Notes: a model not told the origin generated them from the letters alone. DNA of 20,956 nt from Euplotes cf. woodruffi 2 WChen-2021 (GCA_021441665.1 JAGYYN010002187.1:1-20956), one strand, 5' to 3'; positions 1 to 11,400 are shown, numbered from the stretch's first letter. Program-made: numbers and translations.

Positions 1-40
1 CTTTTAACCCGCTGGCTGCTTTCACTATTGAGTCGATCAT
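1..40 (-). CDS. 5' end of an unknown gene, cut by the window edge
   Basis: An ATG at 40 on the minus strand opens a frame that runs off the left end and reads MIDSIVKAASGLK. The base composition changes here: the 40 bases are markedly less AT-rich than the 230 bases to their right, as at other gene starts in this window. The orientation matches the seven genes that follow. Nothing can be said about function from 13 residues, and a chance open frame cannot be excluded. Confidence 0.35.
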   Translation of the reverse strand, partial: MIDSIVKAASGLK

Positions 41-271
41 GTTTATTTAAATTCTGGCAATTTTATAATTTAAATGGAAATAATTGATTTATATTTATTG
101 CTAATTATCATTCAGGCTGAGCTTGCAATAAAAAATTATTTTATAAATATTAAATAATTGATCAGTTATAAAATAATAAGAAATTATGATTGCTTATATG
201 ATTTATATAAAAATACTTAATTATTTTATCCAACTTATTGTTGAAATTGATAATTATCTAATCTTAATTTT

Positions 272-1550
272 TTACTGAGAGTTTAGCGACACTTGTGAGG
301 CTATCTTCTTCCAGTGGTCTTTTTGATCGACTAGGTGCGATTTTCGTACCTTCATAAGTCCGCTGATGTACTTGATCGTATTTCTTTCAATACTTTCAAG
401 TCACGCATCGATTTCGCATTTAAGGACTTCGTTGATCTTTTCGATTTTTTCTTTTAAAATATTATTCTTTTCTTCAAGCATTTCTTTTTCTCGACCAGGC
501 TCGTTTGTAGAGTTGTTCAGTTTTTGTAGTTCTTCAGCACAGACTTCTTGTTTATTTCCGAAACACGCTTCTTCGTTCAATCGCATCGATGGCTGCAGAA
601 AGGATGTCGATGCCTTCCTGGATCATTACCACGGTGTTGTAAGCCTCGTTGCTGATGTTGGTTTCAGACGTGATCATCTCGACTGAGTTTCTAATATCAG
701 TCGCTTTAGTTTTGAAGCTCGCATCTTCATCGCCGAGGTTTGAATACGCACTTGCTTTCTTTTCCTCTTCATCTTGATCGTAGGTGTCAGTCACAGTCAT
801 CTGTGTCTCTTGGTCTGTCTCGATGTTTTTAATATTAATTTGGAGGTTTGTAATCAGCGACTTGAAGCTCTTGCTGTTGTGAGTCTCGTCATTTATCAAC
901 TTCTTTAGACTTTCCCCGTTTTTATGCAGCTTCTGCATAAATTCCTTTAAACTTTTGAGCTTTTGGTGAGCCTTTTCGAATTCAAAGTCAAGCTCAGATT
1001 TATTTTTATATATCGAAGCTTCTTCTGAGCCAGAGATGGTTGATTTCACTGTATCGACTACAAAGCTGAAGTATTTAGAAAGCGTCGACCTGTCGTCTTT
1101 TACTGAAGTCGAATCTAAAGATTTGAATTCTGTTGGGAAATCTGTGTTTACTAAAAAGTTGCAGAAATCTTGGCTATCTCACAATAAATTATGATTTAGT
1201 ATTTCTTCAAGATACTTTCTTAACCCCCTCATTCTGTCCTTGATCTGATCGCTATCGTCGGAGGTAAACTTTTCTGAGTAGGATTTTGGAGGGAGGACAG
1301 GGACGATTCATTCTGGAAATTTAGTAATTAGTATATTTCTCAGCGCCTCAAACTGTGAGTATCTTCTGATTACATTCGTATGATCACCATTGTGGTCTCA
1401 TACTACTTTGTAAGTTCTGTTTCCAGTTGCAATATCTCCAACCCAGACTGCATCGATGACCTTGATGTTTTCGATAGTTTCCGAATTGGCTTCCTGACCA
1501 AATCCTCCTCTGGCTTTATTATTTACTTTTGCTGCGAATGTTCCTTCCAT
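272..1550 (-). CDS. PX-BAR sorting nexin, one +1 frameshift
   Basis: This is a 425-residue protein of the sorting nexin family, which binds phosphoinositides on endosomes and shapes membrane tubules for cargo retrieval. The PX domain covers about residues 29-137. It shows the RRYSQFEAL motif (R62, R63, Y64) and the proline loop FPEC-IVPVLPPK at 78-89. The rest is long charged helices with heptad character, as in a C-terminal BAR domain, ending near DQKDHWKKIASQV. In-frame TGA codons occur at residues 51, 81 and 124 and once near the C-terminus. The frame breaks at AAA-TAA (stop triplet 552-554). Skipping one T continues the helix as KQEVCAEELQKL to the true TAA at 272-274. The length, 1279 bases, is 3n+1, as one +1 shift requires. 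The ATG at 1550 is followed by a clean frame and preceded by AT-rich spacer. The family call is firm; the subfamily is not. Confidence 0.85.
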
Positions 1551-1784
1551 TTTATTTTCGGTCGAAATTGTTGTGAAGTATTTTTAAATTAATATTTTTA
1601 GTTTCAGTAATCTTTGTTTTAAAATGTGTTAATAATTAGACTGAAAATAAGACTTATAATAGAGATTTCAGTAAAATATTTTTAATATGCTTGAAAGTTG
1701 GTATTTTAAACACGAGAACATACTCAGTGAGAAATTAAAATATCGATACAGCCATGATTGTTGAATCAAAGGAATAAAATTATA

Positions 1785-3178
1785 TTACATTTTGAACAAA
1801 AGCTTGATTTTCTCAAGTTCAAATCGTAATTGTTTATCATTTTGCTCTTGTTCCCACAACTTGTTCCTTTCTTTAGTTTCTTCAAACTCCAGCGCGAGTC
1901 GTTCAGGCGACATTTTGACCTTGGGTTTTTTGATTTTCATTGCAAACTCCAGAGCTTTGTCTCTTTTCGACTTCTCCCTTTTAGGCGGAGACCGTCTGAG
2001 TACCATATTTTCACGATTGTTTTTGGTTGCGTCTTGTGAGAACTTATTTCATTTTGTCGAATCTATTCTTGGCGTCACACCACTTGTCGTCTTTATTGAA
2101 GCCAAGTCCGCCGAGTTTCACGTATTTAGTCTCGACTTTAGATTTTAAATCCTACGCTTGCTTAAAACGGCATAATACTTACAGTGACGGTGAAAGGCTC
2201 CAAAGAACCGTTTTTGTCTTTATTCCGGTTGTGGGTCTTCGGCTTTTCCGCAATCTGATTCGACTCGTCTAACCTTTGGTACTTTGAATTCGGAATGCTT
2301 GTCTTTACATTCTCAGGAAGCGAGTTCTTTGCTCGCTCGAAAGGCCGATTTTCACATCTAGAATATTTGCGTCGCTCTGTCTGTGAGATAGGCTGTTTTT
2401 ATTATCATTGTCGCTAAGTGACTTCTTGCTTTTCTTTGATGAAGCAGCAACCTTCGCAAGATCGGGGTTGAGCACAGTATATCTATTATCAGCCTTTTTG
2501 AGATTGCTATTGCGGATCGAGGTTGTCTGCAGCTGTTCGAATCCAGTTATTCGAGCGGAGTTGCTCTCGCCGTCCTCCTCGATTGTAGTTATCTCATATG
2601 TCTGCCTAGCTTTGGTATTAAAGTTCCGAGCAGCCTTGCTGTTATTTAATTATCGGCTCGCCTGCATCTTTAAACCCAGTGCCGTCTTGAGTGAGGCTCT
2701 CAGTTGGAAGGAAGGCTTTTACAGCCTTGATTCCAACTTTCTCCATGCTCTGGACCATGCGAGAATGCGGTGATGCGTTGTGATGCGACTTTATTGAATA
2801 TAATGTTTCTGTTTTTAAAGTTCTGTTTAATTGTGGAAACTCCACACTGTTAGAAACCTTATTATCCGTATATCTATGGGCATTATTAGTCTCGTTTGGG
2901 TTTCCAAAGCTGCTTTCAGTTCTCTCGAAGTAGCCCATAGGCACAAGTTTTCGTTCGAGAGTTGGATCGTGAAAGTCGGACTCCGAAGTTAAATCGTCTG
3001 TATTATTCTTGAAAAAGTTTTTATTCTTCTGCTTTTTAACTCCATTTAATTTGTCGGTTGGTTTATAGTTTGAATAGTTTTTATAGTCAATAGCCGTATC
3101 GCCAAATATTTTGTTATCCTCCAATTGTAAGTAGTCGTCAAGATCCCTCCTCAATGGCGGTAGGTTAGTAGAAGCCAT
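1785..3178 (-). CDS. Low-complexity protein with charged helical C-terminus, unknown function
   Basis: Not recognised. It encodes about 453 residues rich in Lys, Ser, Asn and Asp, probably largely disordered. The last 60 residues are a charged helix (RDKALEFAMKIKKPKVK, then ETKERNKLWEQEQNDKQL). The reading has four parts. The ATG at 3178 runs to AAA-TAA (stop 2642-2644). A +1 shift follows. There is an unexplained frame change near an A5 run at 2396-2400. A 31-nt intron (2152-2182, GTAAGT...GTAG) is then followed by AAA-TAA (stop 2044-2046) with another +1 shift. The true TAA is at 1785-1787. The length works out to whole codons only if one base is missing, or a -1 shift occurs, at the A5 run. 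A 20-nt intron at about 2339-2358 is an alternative cause. It sits 234 bases upstream of the sorting nexin gene, same strand. Confidence 0.7.
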
Positions 3179-3479
3179 TAGCTATAGAATGCGTAAAATA
3201 ATATTTAATATTTATAAAGAGTTATTTCGCTAAATTGAATCATTTGTTACTATAAGAAGCAACACTTGCTGCTTCTTTATTTACTCAATTGATGTAATTT
3301 TTATTGTGTTCATTTGCTATTTTTTATATGTGCTTTTTTCTCATTAAATATAATGGTGGAGTTTTTGTTATTTGAATATAAATAGTTCAGATGTTAGAAA
3401 AGTTTGCAATAAGCTTATTATTTTAATAAAATCTAATTATTTATAGCCTAAAATAACCAAATTTTAAAGACTGCAGAAG
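3179..3479. other. AT-rich intergenic spacer
   Basis: This is the spacer between the end of the STPGR gene (3480) and the start of the low-complexity gene (3178), both on the minus strand. It should hold the 3' flank of one and the promoter of the other. I see no frame of useful length, no RNA gene and no telomeric repeat. A TTCTTTATTTA run and several TATAAA-like words lie near 3210-3220, too common in this composition to call a promoter. Confidence 0.6.
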
Positions 3480-5783
3480 CTACTCCATGCTTTTTGCGAG
3501 TTCATAATTGTACGTTTTCCTTTTGACTGATGACTTATTGACGTTGTAAGCACCTGGTCCAACCACATGGGCTTTGTCTTTTATATAAGATTCAATCACA
3601 GAGTGTTTTAGCCTTCCTTCGTTTTTAAAGACAGCGTTGCTGTCTATTTTAGCAGCGCTGGCTCCGCTGCTCTGTCAAATAGCATTTTGGATGTCATCAT
3701 CAGAGCGTAGTCTACCTTTTTCATACTCTCCTGGGCCTGGAGTCGTATCTGTGAACTTTTTATATCAAATTGGATCAGCGAACCGTGAAGATTTACTATT
3801 GAAAGCGACTATTTTATCGAGTGAAACTGGTCTTGCGGCTATTTCTGTGAAGTACTCTTTTAGCTCTTTATTTTGGAACAGTAAGTTATTCGAGGAGATA
3901 TTCAATACGCCATTGTTGCTTTGAAACTTTGCAGACTCGCTATCCTTTAACTTATCAGGCTTCGAAGGATGTGGAGTCACAAATCTTTTTGACTTGCTTT
4001 GAAACATAAATGAAGGCTTTGATTTTTCACTTTTTACAACATTATCAAAAATTTCCTGCTTGATATGCTTTTCTTGTGATATTATATTCTTCTGTAATTT
4101 TTGTATTTTAAATACCGAAGATTCTCTATGTTTTTATGATCCTCAACTTGCTTTGAAGAAGCAACTGCAACAGTTTGAGGAATATCTTTAAATCTTGGTG
4201 ATGAAGATACAAATTTTGACTGAGACTTGGCTTCTTTTTGCTTTCTAGCATCTTGATGTAATATATTTTGAGTTGTAATTTTATTTATCAGTATCGTATT
4301 TTCCAGGACCAATATCTTGAAGTTCAACATCTGATAGTCATGGCCTTTGAGAACTGCCGAGAAAGCCATGTTTACTTGGATTGCCATCCTGCTGTTCTTT
4401 GTCTTTTTGAGCTTTTATTATTTCCTCTTCAATCCTCCTTGGTATCTTTTTAGGTTTGTAGTAGTGCCCAGCACCAGGAGTCTCAAGAAAAGATGGCTTT
4501 CCAAATGGCGTTTGCTCAGCATTTAAAAAATGAGTTCTATTTTTAAAAGAAGACCCAAATGCTTTTGAAGACTCTCGATGTTTGCTATTTTACTTCTTTT
4601 GGACTAGAATCTACATTATACGATCCTGGACCTGGCGACTGCTTGATCGCAGGATATCGTTTTGTTTTTGATACAAAAGGTGACCTCATTTTTATATTCG
4701 AGTCAACCGCGGCAGAACTCATTGCAATACTATTTAGTTCGTTGACTTCAATGTAACAGTTGCTATCTCCCTCAGCATTATTTTTCTTTGTTTTATCATC
4801 AGCGAGTTTATTGAGGTAATCAGACATAGTTTTAATAATCGAGCTACTGAGATCAGCCTTTCCGAGGAACTTCATATTTTCTGGATTTATTTTGCTGAGT
4901 TTATCAATAACATTCGCTGCATTTTGCAGTCCCTTTGATTCATTTTGTATAACTTCGCTGACGAAGTCCTTTATGCAAGCTTTTAGAGACCCATTGTTGT
5001 AAGGGACAGTTGATTTCTGCGGATTGAACTTCGCAACAGGAGATTTATTTGTATATCAAACTATGATCTGGGTTGTACCTTGCAGGACTTACCGAGTCCT
5101 CATTCGATACCTTATTATAGGGTATCGAAGGAGACCCTTTAATCATTTGTATTGGGGCGACCTTTTTCTTCCTCTGCTTGTGATTTAATGAATTTAGCGG
5201 TGAGTTCAACACTAAAGATCCCAATTGGCTTGATTTATTTAGTAATAGGTTCGAACTTGAACGTGTTGTTGAATCTGTCTTCAAAACTTCTGTTCTTGTC
5301 TAAGTCATTTAGCAACCTCGCCTTGCTATACTGTTCAAAAGAGTCTTTAATCGAATTATTGCTGATCTCCGATACATAAGATGCTCGAAGTGCGTTTATA
5401 TATTTGCAGATGAGCTTGAGTTTCTTCTATTTACGTATTTATCGCCGTGGCCACAGTTTGAGTTAAAAATGCTATTATACGAGTGTTTGTAATTATTCGA
5501 TGCAACGTTGATCCGTTCAACTTCATAGTCTCCTGGGCCAGGCAGTACCTTGTTTGTTTTGGTCTAAATAAAAATCATTCAAATGCCTTGTCAAGATAAG
5601 AATAAGCAACCGACCTTATTTCATGCCGAGATTTCGGTCTTCAGTGGACCCAAATGACTCGGGCCCGTGGTAGTAGTCTTTTCGTTTGGTGATCTGCGGG
5701 ATGTCATACCTCCCAGGAGCCGCTTTAGATTTATCAGTCTGACTGTTGATCCAAAAGTCGGTCTTTCTTTGGTCCTTCTGCAT
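3480..5783 (-). CDS. STPGR (sperm-tail PG-rich repeat) protein with five +1 frameshifts
   Basis: About 742 residues with at least eight PG-rich repeats of the kind found in microtubule-associated and axonemal/ciliary proteins. In order they are APGRYDI, LPGPGDYEV, SPARYNPDH, SPGPGSYNV, TPGAGHYYK, IGPGKYDTD, TPGPGEYEK and VGPGAYNV. Each is preceded by Ser/Gly-rich stretches such as SFGSTEDRN, AFGSSFKN and GFLGSSQRP. A role on basal-body or cortical microtubules is likely for a ciliate. AAA-stop +1 sites (stop triplets) are 5616-5618, 5235-5237, 5045-5047, 4585-4587 (TAG) and 4281-4283. Introns are 5564-5614 (51 nt) and, probably, 5415-5434 (20 nt, GTAAAT...CAAG); a +2 shift at ATA-TAA is the alternative to the latter. 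A further frame change lies at an A5 run, 4131-4135. After it the motif KHRESS reappears, as it does after the 4585 site. In-frame TGAs occur at three places. Terminator: TAG 3480-3482. Exact residue count depends on the A5 site. Confidence 0.8.
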
Positions 5784-5955
5784 TTTATTTTATCTTTTTA
5801 AATTCAATAGGTTTGTTAATTTAATTTTTAATAAAATTGAAGCTTTATTGGATACTAATTTCAAGCAGTTTTTGAATACTGAAATTTTGATTAGATAATG
5901 ACGCTTTTATGGAAGTTTAGTTAGAGGTAAGAATCGATTTTTTTGGTCCTTTTTA

Positions 5956-7163
5956 TTAGTTAAAAATGATGCTATAATCTTTTGAAATTGCCTCGAGGTC
6001 GAAGTTGAACTGGAGTATTTCTTGTAATGCTTTTGAAGTTATTTTAAATTTTAATGATTTCTTTGTGCTACCGTCAGATAAAACTTCACTGTGAGTCTCT
6101 CGAATTGATGACTTTAATGATTCGATTAAAGGCTTTAAGTTCTTCTGCTTCTGTGATAATGTTATGTAAAATAGGTGACTTGAGTAATATTAGTTTACAA
6201 ATTAAGATCGTGATGTGATAGTTAATTGATTTCACTTACTTTTTCATAAAGTGATTTTAAGATTATTTTTGATTCGATTTTGTTCATGTAGTTTTTATAC
6301 CTTTTATATGTACAATTTAATGACCTGATTAAAGACTTTACTGATTCAATCTCAGTTGAAGATAGATCAGCGTAAAGCTCGGTAAGAGACAGCGAATCTG
6401 CTGAATTAATTATGATCAAATACTCTATAAATTCTACTTTATTAGCACAATTTTGAGGATTAACTTCATAAGCTTCAAAAAGCAATGTCAATCAGTTCAT
6501 CGTGCGCTGCATATTCAGAAGATGATCAAATCCACTGATCTTATTCATACTAAATTCGCACCACAGGTGGTAACGAATGATTCCCTCTAATATCTCAACA
6601 GTCTGTAGTAGATCCAGCTGATTAAGCACAGTTAAATCCTGTACAATTCATCGATATCGATCGCTCACAAAATCATACGTCTTCAATTTCGGATTTTCAT
6701 ACTGCATAACAACATTATAAAACATCGAGTACTCATTTTGGAATCATTCTGCGATCTCCAAAGTGATGTACTTAAATCACAAATGCAGAATACCAATCGA
6801 TCTGGGGACGATTTCATTATACTCAGCTTGGCTGCGTTCGTACTTTTTAATACTAAAGCATTGATCAGGGATTAGAGTCTTTAGATGATCCAAATCAGCG
6901 TATTGAGGTTCTGAGATTTCAAATACACTGATCATTGATCATCTAGTCCTGTACTCAAATTCCTCTTTGCTGCACATGCACATTGCGGTATCTAAAACAG
7001 TCAAATTCACCACTGTTAATAATAAACCGCAATTGTCATGAGCCAACTAACCTGAAGGATCATACAGCTGTTTGATTTGTTCGATTACGTCTTCTACGCA
7101 GTCGGCATCTTTTTGTAAGATCAGCTGAGACAGCGGAAGTTGTGCGGTTTCGTATTTCTCCAT
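5956..7163 (-). CDS. SAC3/GANP-domain protein (mRNA export / TREX-2 type)
   Basis: A 359-residue protein matching the SAC3/GANP/THP3 family, whose members scaffold the TREX-2 complex linking transcription to mRNA export at nuclear pores. Family landmarks appear in order: MCSKEEFEYRTR (50-61), ISVFE (65-69), IKKYERSQAE (92-101), the hallmark YDFVSDRYRCIVQDL (150-164), RYHLWCEF, FDHLLNMQRTMNCL, and a C-terminal PCI-like segment (FKITSKALQEILQF). It is short, closer to single-domain SAC3D1-like members than to full-length SAC3. Five TGA codons fall in frame. One aligns with the Cys of TKCLQSL in human GANP as I remember it, and the one in DRYRC sits where the family has small residues. Introns are 7013-7051 (39 nt, GTTAGT...ACAG) and 6151-6239 (89 nt, GTAAGT...ACAG). 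No +1 shift is needed. Start ATG 7161-7163; stop TAA 5956-5958. Confidence 0.85.
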
Positions 7164-7260
7164 TTTTAATGATAATTATTATACCACTCAGTCTTGATTT
7201 AGTCACAACACCGGACGTAAGGTGTTATTTATCTAACTAATTTTATAATATTGAGATTGT

Positions 7261-7814
7261 CTAATAAAATTTAAGACTTGTCTTGCCTTCACTTAGCCTT
7301 GATAAAGTACATCTTCGAATGCTGCTTTCTTCACTTGTAATTGTTCGCAGTTTTAGTGGGATCCGCTTGCCGATTAGTCAAACTTGGTTGTACCAGGACA
7401 TCCTCCGACTGGTCTTATTTAAACTGAAGTTTCGGTACGAAGGGATAAGCGATCTTTGGCTGGCAGTTGAACAGGAAAGTTTTGTTTGGTGTATCTTCCC
7501 GAAATGAAATTCAAGTCTGGTTCAGACACGGCCTTGCTGTGTCTATCAAGACTTTATTTAATCAGCGTCCTCTTCTTAGCCTGGCTGCTTTTCGTATCCT
7601 TATAAAATTTTATATTTTAAATCGTACTTTAGACGTGTTAAAGTCTCTCTTAATGGCTAATGTGTGAACGAGCTGCTTATCAATTCTGTTTTTAAGCATT
7701 TTATTTTTGTAGGAGTAGCTATAGAGTAAAATCAACCGCTTACAAATCACGTCTTTTTGATGCTCTCCTGCTTAAAGTAGTCAGTATTTGGTGTAATATC
7801 GGGCAGGCAGCCAT
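7261..7814 (-). CDS. Small basic protein of unknown function, two introns and two +1 shifts
   Basis: Not recognised. Applying the rules seen elsewhere in the window gives 165 residues: ATG at 7814, a 25-nt intron (7719-7743, GTAAGC...ATAG), a 29-nt intron (7599-7627, GTACGA...TAAG), AAA-TAA +1 shifts at 7554-7556 and 7415-7417, and TAG 7261-7263. The product is basic (MAACPILHQILTTLSRRASK at the start, KLRTITSEESSIRRCTLSRL near the end). The lengths close to whole codons. The first two exons look convincing. Downstream of the first shift all three minus frames are almost free of TAA/TAG, and an alternative frame reading SEPDLNFISGRYTKQ looks equally protein-like, so the C-terminal half is uncertain. 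The GC rise over 7280-7820 supports a real gene. Confidence 0.5.
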
Positions 7815-8412
7815 TATTTTCTCTGTCTTATATGCCGCGAGTTATTTGATAACATACTTCTATATGTAATTATTGTAATCACAAGTGCAACTTTCGGTAA
7901 TAGTATTAGCCAATTTAAAATTACAGGAAAATTAAAGAGATCTTTACATTTATTTTTGTAATTCAAATCTAGAATTTTATTCGTTATTATTTTACTGTGA
8001 TTAAAAATTAATATGATTTTGACTATTTGATATCAGTATTATGCATCTATTTTTTTAATCAAAGAATATAAGAATTTTAGCAAACCTAGCTCTTTTATGT
8101 TGAACTGATTTTATCATATTCTCCATTTGTATATAAAAAATAATTCAATTATATTGAAACTAGCTAGATAAATTTTGAATAAAAAATATTAATAAAATAA
8201 AAGGCAACTAAATTTTGTGTTTTAGATACAATTAAAAAATCTCGATTTTATTTACGAATAAAAGTATCTAAAATAAGCTTATTTATATTTTTATTTAAAT
8301 CTCAAAATAAAAAATCCAAAACAAATTGCAATAGAACCCGCATTTTATATTCAGTTAAAGTTTTGATTTAGTATCAAAACAGCAGATTATTATTTATTTT
8401 GATCAGTATATT
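7815..8412. other. Very AT-rich intergenic region, no gene seen
   Basis: About 600 bases between the 3' end of the EF-hand gene and the start of the small basic gene. It is the longest gap in the minus-strand gene array and is dense in A/T runs. I find no frame with protein-like composition and no RNA gene. It contains TATTGAAACT at 8152-8161, an exact match to the Euplotes crassus chromosome-breakage consensus HATTGAAaHH, with a TTCAA core on the other strand a few bases to its left. Such matches are expected several times by chance in 21 kb of this composition. Confidence 0.6.
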
Positions 8413-11400
8413 TTATCTATCTTTATCATGTAAGCCTTTGCTTACAGATTTGCCTCTTCTTTGCGAGCCTAGAATCGCAAGATTACTCTCTCGCATCTTC
8501 TTATTGCTTTTCCTAAACGGCATGTTGAATGTTTTGAGTTGAATCACGTTCCCCTGTCGCTTATTGAAGTTTAGTTCAATCTACACATTAACCGTGACAA
8601 GTACTTTGTAGCTATTCTCAGCCATCAGCCGAGTGAATATCGGCCTGTCTTCGTATTCTTTATGCTCGCTTTGCCCGTAGGCATGCTTTTTAAGCTTGTT
8701 CTTCTCCGATTTAATGAAGGACTTCAGCTTTGTCAAATTCACAAGGTCTCTGCCTCTGTTGTTGTAGCTACCGAGGTTAAGGAAACAGCCGTACCTGGAG
8801 GTTACGAATGACTTCAGCAAGCTGTCGATCTTCTTGCCGTTTAAAAACAGCACAGATGGGTATAATTTTCTATATTCGAACTGTCACGCTATTTTGGTTA
8901 CCTAATGTGGCGAAGAATCATGTCTTTGTCCTCTCTCGAGCTAAAGTTGTAGTCTCTAAATATTTTGTAAAATAAATTTATAATCTTTTCTTTTTCACTT
9001 TCAGTCGATAAAGAATAGTGCGAAAAATATTTATTTATTCGGAAGTTGCACTTCTTGGCCTGGACTTGAAAAGTTCGTTACATATGACTCCTTCACGCTG
9101 AGATTGTGATGATCATTAAATGCGAATATATTTTGATTTGTCATATCTTTTGACTGCAATGTTGATATCGGCTTACTTTTCGTCTTTGAATCGATATTGA
9201 TTATTCTTTCCTGCAGTGACCTATCGCCTTGTACATGCCTGAAGAACTCTTCTCGATGACCATTGATTTGAAAAGGCGTTCCAAACTTTCTGCTTACTTT
9301 TTCAATCGCGTTGAGCAGCTGTTTGTCATCAATTGACTTATCAAGTTCAATAATATTCTTCGGCTCGTAGTACTTTTCAGTTGATCTATTAACATCTGCT
9401 GTTCCTGGTGCTCGATGATGTCGTTGTAGTGAAATTCCCTGAACACCGACATAAAGGCTTTGCGGTTCAACATAATAAAATCGTTTTCTCATGTTTCCTG
9501 AGAACCTTTCAAGACTGCCTCTCGGTCTCCCGGTGGACCAGATCTTTTGTGGTTGTCCGACGTTCCTCAGTACTCTTCTCGGTGAATATTTTTGTGTTCC
9601 TCGTCTGTAAGGATCTCCACTGCCCTGTAAAGTCAGATATCCTGTGCTCTCAACACCTTTTATATCCTGATTGCTGCTGTGCTGGTTGAATTGGTACACG
9701 TTTTCGAAGTTTGCACCGTTTTTAATATTCTGCGGCCGAGTAAAGTTGTGGTTCAGCAACCGAGCTACTTCAGGAGGTATTTTATTATCCTTTATCAACT
9801 TGTTAAATATCTGCTCTTCGTTTCCTTGAGAACTCTTCGAAATCGCGTCATACATGGACTTTCGAAAAACGTCTAAAAATTGATGACCGAATTTCGTCTT
9901 CATAAGTTTCTTTTCTTTCTTTTCAGTTTTTGATTTAGTTTTGATCATTGATTTTGGCTAAACGTTAGCTAGAAAATTTACCTCATTGCCATCGTCACTA
10001 AGTTCATACTCAGAGAAGTCGCCGTCGTCGATAAGGACTTTTCTGCGCTTCATTTTTTCTTCCTCTTTAAGTCTTTCTTGTTCATCGTAGTACTTCTCCA
10101 TCTCGCTGAATCGTTCCTCGCGCTTGGAGTTTTTCAAGTTGGCCATGGTGCCCATTTTCGTATATGAAACCTTAAAGTCGATCTTTATATTTGCCTTAGT
10201 GATAGTGTGATCAATCAGCTGCCTGAACGGAATCATTCTTTCGCCTTTCGGGCCGCCTGTGAAGCATGTGTTAGCAAGGATTTGATTCTCTTCATGAGTC
10301 AGCTCAACTTTAGAGTAAGTGAGAAGTCGCTGCAGCTTCGCAAATGGTATACTTCCGTTATTTGTCTAGCTTGGACTGAATCTCCGCGATACCGCTGTTA
10401 CTGAAATAAACTATTTCGTGGTATATTTGCTCGATCACTAAATCTAGCATTGTTCCATTCATATATTCCTGCGGGCTATTGATTGCTGCTTGAATTTGAT
10501 CGCTTGTGAGGCTGAAAAACTTAATAAAGTCTGTTTCTTTTCAGTAGCCGTCTTTATTGTTGTCTAATATATTAAATAAACTTCTCTTGTTGTTTGACCG
10601 CAGCTTCAGTTCTAATAAAACACTGAGAAAACTATTGAAGTCGTGGATGTTCATAAATCCGCTTCCTTTATTTATTTCTCTTTGAAAACTGACTGAATGC
10701 AGTCCGAATATTATTGACCTTTTGCTGTGCGATCTGGATTAGCTTCAAAATACTGATTCTCTCTGCTTGTTCGTGGTTTGAGATCATCGATATATTTTCT
10801 TCGTCATTATTATTTTTCGGCGATTTGACTTCCTCTTTTTCGCTGACGATGTAGTTTTTAAATTCCTCACCCCTGTGTTTGTTGAAGGACGGCAGCAGTG
10901 AAGCCTCGGCTCCTGTTAATTTATTTATGCGTACTCTTATCGTCCCCGTATTTACCTTTATTTTAGCTTGAGTCTCTTTTTGACTCGAACAAGTAATTTA
11001 TTCTGTACTGGTTTCATTCTTCGCCTAATTAACTCAACGATCGGAACTTTGAGAAAGTCGCTGATGTTTGTCAAGTGTATCATGTCGCCTTTGATTTCGT
11101 ATTTTATTGAGAGAAACATTCGCAATGTTGATATGTCGATTTCTTCCTTTCCTTTGCGTCGAGTCAGTTTTTCCTTCTCAAGCATTGTGAGGTTTAGGTA
11201 GTATTCTGGCGGTAGCATTAATTCTCGTTTATTAACGACATCGTAATCGATTGAATATTCGTCTTTTGTAAGCATAATCTTTCTTCGCTTTTTCTCAACG
11301 GCTATGTTGAAGATGTGATCCCACTGCTTGATCATCTCTTGTCTTAGTATATTTTCAATAACGATCTGTCGTTTTGAAAGTTTCACGTTTTTCTTTTCTT

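Noticed and set aside
503-600. A 20-nt intron (GTGTTT...CAAG) at the frame break of the sorting nexin
   Set aside because: Its length would leave the wrong frame; a +1 shift at AAA-TAA gives the correct one.
2152-3178. Decayed-gene (pseudogene) explanation for the many stops and frame changes
   Set aside because: Breaks are almost all of one kind (AAA-TAR, +1), occur in nearly every long gene, and leave motifs intact. Decay would give random stops and shifts in all directions.
7283-7667. Overlapping plus-strand frames across 7283-7667
   Set aside because: They begin at non-ATG codons or have unlikely composition, and they lie opposite the minus-strand small basic gene, which has ordinary introns and shift sites. 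They are probably shadows.
9408-9876. Plus-strand frames of 65-93 codons at 9408-9876
   Set aside because: They are antisense to the middle of the EF-hand gene, where the minus frame runs open for 305 codons with protein-like composition. Val/Leu/Phe/Cys-rich translations are typical of the reverse of Lys/Asp-rich coding sequence.
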